Assembly (NCBI GenBank): GCA_035606915.1
Contig: DATNDU010000015.1
Span: 1-31,249, forward strand
Length of the DNA: 31,249 bases
Direction of reading: 5' to 3'
From: Roseiarcus sp035606915
GTDB taxonomy: Bacteria; Pseudomonadota; Alphaproteobacteria; Rhizobiales; Beijerinckiaceae
Part shown: one piece after another, positions 1-7,042 of the stretch
Layout of the letters: each line of letters opens with the position of its first letter
How positions within the stretch are numbered: the first letter of the stretch is position 1
Translations under genes and position numbers: made by a program
Notes under the pieces: model-generated
What the model was told of the DNA's origin: nothing
Database searches by the model: none
The model's input: the letters and a program-made list of their open reading frames with translations, nothing else

Positions 1-90
1 TGGCGGAAGCGGTGAGATTCGAACTCACGGTGGGATTGCTCTCACGGCGGTTTTCAAGACCGCTGCCTTAAACCGCTCGGCCACGCTTCC
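1..90 (-). tRNA. tRNA-Ser (anticodon UGA)
   Basis: Read on the minus strand this is a complete class II tRNA of 90 nt. The 7-bp acceptor stem pairs 84-90 with 5-11, and an encoded CCA end lies at 1-3. The T arm carries the usual GTTCGAATC. The anticodon is UGA at 54-56, in a CU-UGA-AA loop. The long variable arm between the anticodon and T arms is typical of tRNA-Ser. The isotype follows from the anticodon and the variable arm. The gene sits at the window edge but is complete. Confidence 0.96.
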
Positions 91-446
91 CTTCGATTGC
101 GTTCTGTCAGCTTCGTCAGCGGCTGTCCAGCATCGCCTCGCAGCGGTCTGGACCGACAACCGCCGCGGTCCTCGGGATCGTCATAGTCCCAGTTCTGCGG
201 CGCTCGATCCGATTCCATTGGATCGGGCGGCGCGCCAGGCCGCCAGCAGGCATACGGAAGGCGCGGTAATCGATATTTTCAGAAAAGTTGCGCCTGCGGC
301 CCGGCGCCGAGCCGCGCGGCCAGGAATGCGGCCGAGAATATAACCGCCCTAAGAAGCGAGTAAGCGATTGCCCCTAAGGTTTCGGCGTCGCGCGCCCTCC
401 GGCCTTTCGGAAACACGGCGCTCATTTCGTCTGGAGGACGATCGCC
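91..446. other. Intergenic stretch without a recognisable gene
   Basis: These 356 bases lie between the tRNA and the PAP2 gene. I find no convincing reading frame with a ribosome site. An imperfect palindrome is present around 205-226 (CGATCC / GGATCG arms). A TATAAC box at 339-344 could be a -10 element for the downstream gene, but no matching -35 lies 16-18 bp upstream. The Shine-Dalgarno of the next gene is GGAGG at 433-437. Confidence 0.5.
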
Positions 447-1514
447 ATGTTCGCAGCGCCGCGCGGCCGACCGTCCGAGATGGCGGCGCTTTGGGGGCTG
501 GTCGCGAGCTTTGCGGGCCTGACCATCGCCGCGACGCTATTCAGCGGCCTGCGCTTCGTCCATGCGGGGCCGTTCTTTACGACCTTTGGCGGACTGTTCG
601 CCGCGCTCCTGGCGCTCAACCTCTACCAGCGCGCGCGCATGCCGGAGAACCAGCGCACAATCTTTTTTGTCGATATGGTCGCGCTCTACATGGTCATCGC
701 GATCATGATGGCGATCTATCAATACGCGCTGGCGACGTTCAACGCGCGGCCGATCTCCGGGCTGATCGAGCACGCCGACCACGCGATCGGATTCCATTGG
801 ATCGCCTACGCTGCCTTCGTCGGGCGCCTTACGCCGCTCTCCGAGGCGATGAAGTTTTGCTATCTCAACTGGACAGACGGATTCCTCGTCGCGATGCTGG
901 CGATGACCTATTTGCGTGAATATGACGAGCTATATGAGTTCAGTTTTGCCTACGCGATTGGCGGCATGGCGATGCTGTCGGTCAGCGCTGTCTTCGATTC
1001 CCGTTCCTACGAAGCGGTTGCAACCTACGGCCTCGTCGGCTTCCATCATCCGGTCGGCGTCGGCCCGGAGACGATGGAGAAGCTGCAGGCGCTGCGATCG
1101 GGAATGGACCGCACGCTTGATTTCTCGCGCGTCCTCGGTCTCATTGCCTTTCCCTCCCTCCACGCGGGTTCAGCGCTGCTGGTCGCGGTCGCGACGCGCA
1201 ACCTGCGCTGGCTGTGGCTGCCGTTCCTCGTCTTCAACGAGTTGATCCTGGTTGGCGTCATCAGCGAGGGCGGTCACAATTTCATGGATCTCATCGGCGG
1301 CTGCGCCTTCGCGATCGCGGGCCTCGCCGCCGCACGCGCCCTGCGCCGCGCCCTCGGGCGGGAAAGCGGGAGCGCCGCCGTCCGCGCACCGGGTCAGACG
1401 CTACCCCACCTGCTGCGACCTCCTGGCGACGCCGCAAACCTGCCCTTTGAAATAGAGGCGAAGCCTCTCGCGACCGAACCGCATCGCCGCGACAGTTCGG
1501 GATGGCTCGCCTAA
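447..1514 (+). CDS. PAP2-superfamily integral membrane protein (inositol-phosphotransferase/phosphatase type)
   Basis: A 355-residue polytopic membrane protein. Hydrophobic segments occur near residues 13-34, 43-60, 72-95, 145-156, 168-182, 228-250, 256-272 and 282-298. The C-terminal half has two signatures of the PAP2 phosphatase/transferase superfamily: FPSLHAG at 235-241 (the PSxxH motif) and SEGGHNFMD at 273-281, whose His277 and Asp281 match the catalytic H-x3-D motif. PAP2 enzymes dephosphorylate lipid phosphates or transfer phospho-head groups in the membrane. The longer N-terminal membrane domain resembles the Aur1/Ipt1-like inositolphosphotransferase branch. The substrate cannot be read from sequence. 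The last 45 or so residues are a soluble Pro/Arg-rich tail. The start has GGAGG 9 nt upstream. The gene stands alone and ends in a strong hairpin. Confidence 0.85.
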   Translation: MFAAPRGRPSEMAALWGLVASFAGLTIAATLFSGLRFVHAGPFFTTFGGLFAALLALNLYQRARMPENQRTIFFVDMVALYMVIAIMMAIYQYALATFNARPISGLIEHADHAIGFHWIAYAAFVGRLTPLSEAMKFCYLNWTDGFLVAMLAMTYLREYDELYEFSFAYAIGGMAMLSVSAVFDSRSYEAVATYGLVGFHHPVGVGPETMEKLQALRSGMDRTLDFSRVLGLIAFPSLHAGSALLVAVATRNLRWLWLPFLVFNELILVGVISEGGHNFMDLIGGCAFAIAGLAAARALRRALGRESGSAAVRAPGQTLPHLLRPPGDAANLPFEIEAKPLATEPHRRDSSGWLA

Positions 1515-1551
1515 GCTGGCCTTCGTGGCTTCGCCAATGAAGGCCAGCTTA
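1512..1551 (+). terminator. Hairpin terminator of the PAP2 gene
   Basis: A perfect 13-bp inverted repeat: 1512-1524 pairs with 1539-1551, and the loop can form an inner TGGC/GCCA stem. It starts on the stop codon of the PAP2 gene. The sequence that follows is T-rich (TCTTTTGTTTTC at 1555-1566). It should also halt transcripts arriving from the other side. Confidence 0.75.
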
Positions 1552-1658
1552 GAATCTTTTGTTTTCGCGGGATTTTCTTCCGCACGACGATCGTCGCCCG
1601 CTCGCCGTCGTCCGCCTCGGGATTCAGGCGATGGCGCAAGACAATGACAACGCGCGCA

Positions 1659-1927
1659 TTATTCGACCACCAGCCGCGCGCCGGGCAGATCGAGCCCGGC
1701 GAGCGCCGTCGTCCACACCTCGCCAGACTTTATCGGGAAGGCGGGCGTCAGCGTGCCGGTGGTGACGACCTCGCCGGCGCCGAGCGGCGGATGATCGGGA
1801 TCGCCGGCGAGCGCCGCCGCCAGATGAGCCAGCGCATGCAGCGGGCCGGGATCTGGCGCCGCTCGTCATACGCTGCTAGGATGATGTCGGCGATTTCGCA
1901 TTCGCTTGGACTCATGCCGGATGGCAT
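1659..1927 (-). pseudogene. Relic of a 2-keto-4-pentenoate hydratase/fumarylacetoacetate hydrolase-fold gene
   Basis: On the minus strand two pieces of one protein family lie side by side in different frames. The upstream piece (from ATG 1927 or 1913-1915) reads as a typical N-terminus with SPSECEIADI and LAAYDERRQ. The downstream piece, open from 1865 to the stop at 1659-1661, reads as the family C-terminus: HALAHLAAAL, then LGAGEVVTTGTLTPAFPI, then LAGLDLPGARLVVE. The family, which hydrates 2-hydroxypentadienoate in meta-cleavage pathways, is about 260 residues long. Here roughly 170 central residues, including the metal-binding core, are missing, and the join shifts frame. It therefore cannot encode an active enzyme. 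Family assignment is from remembered pattern, not a search. Confidence 0.7.
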
Positions 1928-1965
1928 AGGGCGCGCGGCCGGTTACGGCAAGCGCGGCATTCTTG

Positions 1966-1997
1966 TTGACTCCAGCGAATTATATCGTATTACGATA
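1966..1997 (+). promoter_or_regulatory. Promoter with overlapping palindromic operator upstream of the ClC-MarR pair
   Basis: A TTGACT -35 box at 1966-1971 is followed after 16 bp by TATTAC (1988-1993). The perfect 15-bp palindrome TATCGTA-T-TACGATA at 1983-1997 covers the -10 region. The palindrome length and position fit binding of a dimeric MarR-type repressor, and a MarR gene ends this transcription unit. The link to that regulator is inference. Confidence 0.55.
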
Positions 1998-2070
1998 CAA
2001 CTGCTCCGCTTGTGCGCGCCATTACGGCTGCGCCGGCGCCGCCTATGAGCAGAACCTTGCGAGCAAAACC

Positions 2071-3861
2071 TTGAAAGACAGTCAAAAGAATTTGAGTGAT
2101 TTCACGACGGGCCCACGCGTGCTCATCGTCGCGGCAATCGCCGCCGTCGTCGCCACCGGCGCCGTGGCGGCCGCCTTCGTGCTGCTGCGGCTGATCTCGC
2201 TGGCGACCAACCTCGCCTTTTTCGGCCGCTGGAGCTACGCGACGGTCGATCTCGGCCGCTCGCCGCTCGGCCTCTGGGTGATTCTGGTCCCCGCCGCCGG
2301 CGGCCTGCTGGTCGGACTGATGGCGCGCTATGGCAGCGATAAAATCCGCGGCCACGGAATTCCGGAGGCGATCGAGGCGATCCTGCTCGGGCAATCGCGC
2401 TTGAGCCCCAAGGTCGCGGTGCTGAAGCCGCTGTCGTCGGCGATCTCCATCGGCTCCGGCGGCCCGTTCGGCGCCGAGGGCCCGATCATCATGACCGGCG
2501 GCGCCATCGGCTCGCTGATCGCGCAATTGCTGCCCGTCAGCGACAACGAGCGCAAGACGCTGCTCGTCGCCGGCGCTTCGGCGGGCATGACCGCCGTGTT
2601 CGGCACGCCGATCGCCGCCATCATGCTGGCGGTGGAGCTGTTGCTGTTCGAATGGTCGCCGCGCAGCTTCATCCCCGTCGCCGTCGCCTCCATCACCGCG
2701 GCGCTGGAGCGCGAATTGCTGCACATGAGCGCCTTGCCGCTGTTTCCGTTCTCCGGCAGCATGGAGGTCTCGCTGCTGGCGCTCGGCGGTTGGGCGCTGA
2801 TGGGCCTGCTCGGCGGATTGCTCTCCGGCTTGCTGACCCAGCTCGTCTACGGTTGCGAGGATACATTCGCCAAGCTGCCGATCCACTGGATGTGGTGGCC
2901 GATGCTCGGCGGCGTCGTCATCGGCGTCGGCGGCTACTTCGAGCCGCACGCGCTCGGCGTCGGCTACGACGATATCGCCGCCCTGCTGCGAGGCGATTTC
3001 GTCCTGCGCGCCGCGCTGATGCTGCTTGCCGTCAAGGCGGTGATCTGGGCGGTGGCGCTGGGCTCGGGAACTTCGGGCGGCATACTCGCGCCGCTGCTCA
3101 TCATGGGCGGCGCGATGGGGGCGGCGCTTTCGGGCGTCATGCCCGCCGCCGCGCCCGGCTTCTGGCCGCTCATCGCCATGGCCGCGACCATGGGCGGCAC
3201 TATGCGCTCGCCGCTGACCGCCACCTTCTTCGCGGTCGAGGTGACAGGAAACACCCATGTGCTGCTGCCGCTGATAACCGCCTGTAGCGTCGCCCACGTG
3301 GCCACGGTGCTGATGTTGAAGCGCTCGATCCTGACCGAGAAGATCGCTCGCCGCGGCCACCATATCGTGCGCGAATACCGCATCGATCCGTTCGCGCTGA
3401 CGCGGGTCAGCGACGTGATGACGAAGGAGGTGGTGAGCGTGCCGGACACGATGACCTTGCACGCCGCCGTGGTCTTCCTGACCAGGCCTGAGACGGTTCA
3501 CCCGAGCTTTCCGGTGATCGGCGCCGACGGCCGCGTGCTGGGTGTAATCGACCCGCCCTCGGTGATGAGATGGCGGCGCGCCGGCTCGCGGCGCGGCGCC
3601 TCGTTGCGCGAGCTCATGGCGGGGGCCAAGATCGCGCTTGCCTACCCGGACGAATATCTGGCCGACATCTCCGACCGGATGACCACGGCCAATGTCGCGC
3701 ATTTGCCGGTCGTCTCGCGCGAGGAGGGGCGGCTTGTCGGCTATATCGGCTGGAAGGACCTGATGCGCGTCAGGACCAAGCTGCAAACGGAGGAGACCCA
3801 GCGCAGCGGCTTCTTCAGCAAGGCGGCCAAGCGCGCCAAGATGAACGCCGGACCGGCATGA
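2071..3861 (+). CDS. ClC-family chloride channel/H+ antiporter with C-terminal CBS pair
   Basis: About 596 residues. The membrane part carries the three ClC anion-pathway motifs: GHGIPE (94-99, equivalent to GSGIP), GAEGP (134-138, with the gating glutamate Glu136) and GTSGGILAP (the GxFxP loop). Two CBS domains follow: SDVMTKEVVSVPD through RVLGVIDP, and LRELMAG through EGRLVGYIGWKDLM. They probably gate the channel in response to ligand. Membrane topology and the gating glutamate fit a channel or 2Cl-/H+ exchanger; which one is not decidable here. The frame is open from an ATG at 1963, but that codon lies inside the probable promoter. I therefore prefer TTG at 2071; TTG 2092 is also possible, and neither has a strong Shine-Dalgarno. 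The stop overlaps the MarR start (ATGA). Confidence 0.88.
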   Translation: MKDSQKNLSDFTTGPRVLIVAAIAAVVATGAVAAAFVLLRLISLATNLAFFGRWSYATVDLGRSPLGLWVILVPAAGGLLVGLMARYGSDKIRGHGIPEAIEAILLGQSRLSPKVAVLKPLSSAISIGSGGPFGAEGPIIMTGGAIGSLIAQLLPVSDNERKTLLVAGASAGMTAVFGTPIAAIMLAVELLLFEWSPRSFIPVAVASITAALERELLHMSALPLFPFSGSMEVSLLALGGWALMGLLGGLLSGLLTQLVYGCEDTFAKLPIHWMWWPMLGGVVIGVGGYFEPHALGVGYDDIAALLRGDFVLRAALMLLAVKAVIWAVALGSGTSGGILAPLLIMGGAMGAALSGVMPAAAPGFWPLIAMAATMGGTMRSPLTATFFAVEVTGNTHVLLPLITACSVAHVATVLMLKRSILTEKIARRGHHIVREYRIDPFALTRVSDVMTKEVVSVPDTMTLHAAVVFLTRPETVHPSFPVIGADGRVLGVIDPPSVMRWRRAGSRRGASLRELMAGAKIALAYPDEYLADISDRMTTANVAHLPVVSREEGRLVGYIGWKDLMRVRTKLQTEETQRSGFFSKAAKRAKMNAGPA

Positions 3862-4295
3862 AGACGCCCGGCGACGGCGTCGATCATAAAGCGCTTGCGC
3901 AATTCCGCCGCGAATTGCGCAAGTTCCTCGCCTTCAGCCAGAACGCGGCGGCGACCGCGGGGCTGACGGAACAGCAGCACCAGACTTTGCTTGCCATACG
4001 CGGCCTCTCCGAGCACGACGAGATGCCGGTGGGCGAACTCGCCGACATTCTCATGCTGCGCCCCCATAGCGCGGGAGAACTTGTCGATCGGTTGGTCAAG
4101 CTTGGTCTGGTGGAACGCGCCGTCGATGCCGCGGACGGGCGGCGCGTGCTGGTGCGCCTCAGCCCCGCGGGCGAGGAGAAACTGGTCGGGCTTTCGGCCG
4201 CTCACATGCAGGAACTTGCCGCCATCGGCCCGGCGTTGACGCAGATGCTGCGATCTTTCGAGCGCACGCACCAGGCCTCGGGGATCGCCAAATGA
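3858..4295 (+). CDS. MarR-family transcriptional regulator
   Basis: A 145-residue winged-helix protein. The core reads LTEQQHQTLLAIRG, then MPVGELADIL, then the recognition helix region RPHSAGELVDRLVKLGLVER. The wing contains DAADGRRVLVRLSPAGEE, matching the MarR D-x-R-D/G-x-R wing. A C-terminal helix follows for dimerisation. Its ATG overlaps the ClC stop by 4 nt (ATGA), so the two are translationally coupled and co-transcribed. The regulator probably controls its own operon through the palindrome at 1983-1997. The ligand is unknown. Confidence 0.85.
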   Translation: MKTPGDGVDHKALAQFRRELRKFLAFSQNAAATAGLTEQQHQTLLAIRGLSEHDEMPVGELADILMLRPHSAGELVDRLVKLGLVERAVDAADGRRVLVRLSPAGEEKLVGLSAAHMQELAAIGPALTQMLRSFERTHQASGIAK

Positions 4296-4407
4296 AGTTT
4301 GACCGGCCTTCGCGCGCCCGCGCGCCGGGCCTCGCCGATGACGAACACCATCGCAACTTCGGCTGAAAGTCGCGGCGGCGCGTGAGTTTCGTGCGCGGAC
4401 GATGCGC

Positions 4408-4438
4408 TTGACAGCGCCCCTGCCACCGGCGCATGCGC
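4408..4438 (+). promoter_or_regulatory. Possible promoter of the MFS operon
   Basis: A perfect TTGACA hexamer lies at 4408-4413. Seventeen bases downstream there is no AT-rich -10. Instead there is the 10-bp palindrome GCGCATGCGC (4429-4438). This could be an activator-dependent promoter or a chance -35 match. The strong AGGGAGG ribosome site of the next gene begins near 4453. Confidence 0.35.
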
Positions 4439-4466
4439 GGACGGATAAGGCCTAGGGAGGGCAGAC

Positions 4467-5879
4467 ATGGGAGCGGCCGTCACGCTGAGATCCGACGGCG
4501 GCCGCCCGCTCGATCCCGGCGAGATCTCGGCCCGCATTGACCGCTTGCCGGCGACCGCCACCGTCTGGCGGGCGATCCTGCTGCTCAGCGCCGGCATGTT
4601 CTTCGAGCTCTACGACCTGCTGTTTTCCGCCTATATCGCGCCGAGCCTGGTCCAGGGCGGGGTGCTGAGCGCGACGACGCCGGGCCTGTTCGACGCCACC
4701 GGGATCGCGGGCTTCATCGCGGCGCTGTTTGCGGGCCTGTTCGTCGGCACCATCGCCTGCGGCTTTCTCGCCGACCGCTACGGCCGGCGCGGCATCTTCA
4801 CGATATCGCTGATTTGGTACACCGTCGCCGATGTGATGGTGGCGTTGCAGAACGACGCCTACGGCCTCAACGCCTGGCGCTTCGTCTCCGGCATCGGCCT
4901 CGGCCTGGAGATCGTCACCATCGGCGCCTATCTCTCGGAGATGGCGCCCAAGCACATGCGCGGGCAGGCCTTCGCCGCCTCGCAGGCGATCGGCTTTTGC
5001 AGCGTGCCGGTGATCTCGGCGCTTGCCTATTTTCTAGTGCCGATGCAAGTGCTCGGCCTCGACGGCTGGCGCTGGGTGGTGCTGGCCGGCGCCCTCGCCG
5101 CCGTCGTCATCGGCTTCCTGCGCTTCGCGCTGCCGGAGAGCCCGCGCTGGCTAGCCCGCCACGGCCGGGTCGAAGAGGCCGACGCGATCCTGCGCCGCAT
5201 CGAGCGCCAAGCGGAGGCCGAGACCGGCCGTCCGCTGCCCGCCCCGGGTCCGCCGGAGCCGATCTCGCCCGCCAGCCGCTTCGCCGACCTCTGGGTTCCC
5301 CCGGTTCGCGGCCGCGTCATCCTGATGAGCGTGTTCAACATCTTTCAAACCGTCGGCTTCTACGGCTTCCAGAACTGGGTTCCGACGCTGCTCGTGCATG
5401 AGGGCGTCGGGATCACCAAGAGCCTCGCCTACACTAGCGTCATCGCGCTCGCCGCCCCGGCCGGGCCGCTGATCGGCTTTTTCCTCGCCGAGCGTGTCGA
5501 GCGCAAATGGGTGATCGTCACCTGCGCCGGCCTTATCCTAGCCTGCGGTCTGGCGTTCGGCGCGACGCGCTCCGGGCCGATCATCGTGGCGATGGGCCTC
5601 ATGCTGCAAGTGGCGGCCAACGGCATGTCCTACAGCTTCCACGCCTATCAGCAGGAGTTGTTCCCCACCGGCCTGCGCGCCCGCGCCGCCGGCTTCGTCT
5701 ATTCCTGGAGCCGGCTGTCGGTGATCTTCTCATCCTTCCTCATCGCCTATATCCTGCGCAACTTCGACGTCTCCGGGGTGTTCGCGTTCATTGCGGCGGC
5801 GATGGTGGTGGTGATGGCGGCGATCGGGCTGTTCGGCCCACGCACCAGCGGTGTCGCGCTGGAGAGGATTTCGCACTGA
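4467..5879 (+). CDS. MFS transporter, metabolite:H+ symporter type
   Basis: A 470-residue major facilitator protein with about 12 membrane spans. TM1 has the FFELYDLL acid pattern. The loop 2-3 motif is FLADRYGRRG. TM4-5 has RFVSGIGLGLEIVTIGAYLSE. The central loop has LPESPRWLARHGR, the PESPRWL motif typical of the sugar-porter and aromatic-acid/metabolite symporter groups. It imports a small organic solute driven by protons. The substrate cannot be assigned from sequence. AGGGAGG precedes the ATG by 8 nt. The last codons carry the ribosome site of the overlapping methyltransferase gene, so the two are coupled. Confidence 0.88.
   Translation: MGAAVTLRSDGGRPLDPGEISARIDRLPATATVWRAILLLSAGMFFELYDLLFSAYIAPSLVQGGVLSATTPGLFDATGIAGFIAALFAGLFVGTIACGFLADRYGRRGIFTISLIWYTVADVMVALQNDAYGLNAWRFVSGIGLGLEIVTIGAYLSEMAPKHMRGQAFAASQAIGFCSVPVISALAYFLVPMQVLGLDGWRWVVLAGALAAVVIGFLRFALPESPRWLARHGRVEEADAILRRIERQAEAETGRPLPAPGPPEPISPASRFADLWVPPVRGRVILMSVFNIFQTVGFYGFQNWVPTLLVHEGVGITKSLAYTSVIALAAPAGPLIGFFLAERVERKWVIVTCAGLILACGLAFGATRSGPIIVAMGLMLQVAANGMSYSFHAYQQELFPTGLRARAAGFVYSWSRLSVIFSSFLIAYILRNFDVSGVFAFIAAAMVVVMAAIGLFGPRTSGVALERISH
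5861..5867 (+). promoter_or_regulatory. Shine-Dalgarno deciding a CTG start
   Basis: GGAGAGG at 5861-5867 lies 8 nt before CTG 5876-5878. No ATG, GTG or TTG in the methyltransferase frame falls within a normal distance of it. The site therefore supports CTG initiation. Confidence 0.6.
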
Positions 5880-7042
5880 ACATCGTTGCGCTCAACCGAC
5901 GTGGCGACGGGGTGACGGCGGACGGGCGCACGGTTCCCGGCGCACTGCCCGGCGGCGCGTCGGCGCTCGCGCCGATCTGCCGCTATTACGGCGTCTGCGG
6001 CGGCTGCGCCGCCCAGCATATGCCGGCGGCGGTCTATGCGGCCTGGAAGCGCGACTCGGTGGCGGCGGCGCTGGCGGCGGCCGGGGTGACGGCCGAGGTC
6101 GCCGGGCTCGTCGATGCGCACGGCGCCGGCCGGCGGCGGGCGACCTTCCACGCCCGCGTGCGCACCGACGGCGGGGTCGAGGTCGGCTTCATGCGCGCCC
6201 GCGCCCACGCCATCGTCGAGATCGACGCCTGCCCGCTGCTGGCGCCGGAGCTGAAGGCCGCGCCCAAGGTCGCCCGCGCCTTGGCCGAGGCCGTGAAGAC
6301 CTTGAGCAAGCCGCTCGACATCCAGACCACGGCGACGCTGGGCGGGCTCGACGTCGATATCCGCGGCAGCGGCCCGCTCGGCGCCGGCGAGACGCGCCGG
6401 CTGATCGGCGTCGCCGAGCGCTTCGATCTGGCGCGGCTCTCCAACCACGGCGTGGCGCTGATCGAGCGCCGCGCCGCGCTCGTCGCCTTCGGCCCGGCGC
6501 GCGTCGCGCCGCCGGCAGGCGGCTTCCTCCAGGCGACGGCGGCGGGCGAAGAAACGCTGGCGCGGCTCGCCGCCGAGGCTCTCCACGGAGCATCGCGCGT
6601 CGCCGACCTGTTCTGCGGCGCGGGGGCTTTTGCGCTGCGTCTGGCGGGCGAACATTCCGTGTTCGCCGCCGACAGCGACGCCGCCGCCATCGCGGCGTTG
6701 CGCCGCGCCGCGACCGGCGGCGTCGAGGCGTCGCAGCGCGACCTCGTGCGCCAGCCGCTCAGCGCCGCCGAACTGGCGCGCTTCGACGCCGTGCTGTTCG
6801 ATCCGCCGCGCGCCGGCGCCAGCGCCCAAGCGCGCGAGATCGCGGCCAGCGGCGTGGCGCGCGTCGTCGCCATCTCCTGCAACGCCGAAACGTTCGCACG
6901 CGACGCCGGCATTCTCGCCGAGGGCGGCTATTCTTGCGAGGGGGTGACGCCCATTGACCAGTTCCGCTACTCGGCCCATGTCGAAATCTTCGCGGCCTTC
7001 CGCCGCGCCAAGGCGAAACGGCGCAGGAGCATTTTCGGTTGA
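5876..7042 (+). CDS. Class I SAM-dependent RNA uracil-C5 methyltransferase (RlmD/TrmA family)
   Basis: 388 residues counted from CTG 5876. The Fe-S cysteines typical of RumA/RlmD enzymes are present: Cys35, Cys41, Cys44 (CRYYGVCGGC) and Cys119 (EIDACP). The SAM-binding motif is VADLFCGAGAF at 242-252, the DPPR motif is at 309-312, and the catalytic nucleophile is Cys335 in SCNAETFARD. It should methylate a uridine in 23S rRNA (or tRNA) at C5; the exact site is not predictable. The conserved N-terminal stretch VALNRRGDG sits directly after the CTG, so a later GTG start would remove conserved sequence. The N-terminal TRAM domain seen in E. coli RlmD appears largely missing or very short. CTG overlaps the MFS stop (CTGA) and the stop overlaps the next start (TTGA). 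Confidence 0.87.
   Translation: MNIVALNRRGDGVTADGRTVPGALPGGASALAPICRYYGVCGGCAAQHMPAAVYAAWKRDSVAAALAAAGVTAEVAGLVDAHGAGRRRATFHARVRTDGGVEVGFMRARAHAIVEIDACPLLAPELKAAPKVARALAEAVKTLSKPLDIQTTATLGGLDVDIRGSGPLGAGETRRLIGVAERFDLARLSNHGVALIERRAALVAFGPARVAPPAGGFLQATAAGEETLARLAAEALHGASRVADLFCGAGAFALRLAGEHSVFAADSDAAAIAALRRAATGGVEASQRDLVRQPLSAAELARFDAVLFDPPRAGASAQAREIAASGVARVVAISCNAETFARDAGILAEGGYSCEGVTPIDQFRYSAHVEIFAAFRRAKAKRRRSIFG

Noticed and set aside
205..225. GATTCCATTGGATCG occurring both at about 211 and at about 790
   Set aside because: A shared 15-mer, one copy inside the PAP2 coding region; no flanking similarity, so probably chance.
2045..2074. Nine-codon ATG frame whose TGA overlaps the preferred ClC TTG start, a possible leader peptide
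   Set aside because: No Shine-Dalgarno and no conserved feature; overlap could be chance.
1990..3786. 598-codon minus-strand open frame opposite the ClC gene
   Set aside because: Arg/Gln/His-rich low-complexity product typical of antisense GC-rich shadow; the plus strand carries clear ClC and CBS motifs.
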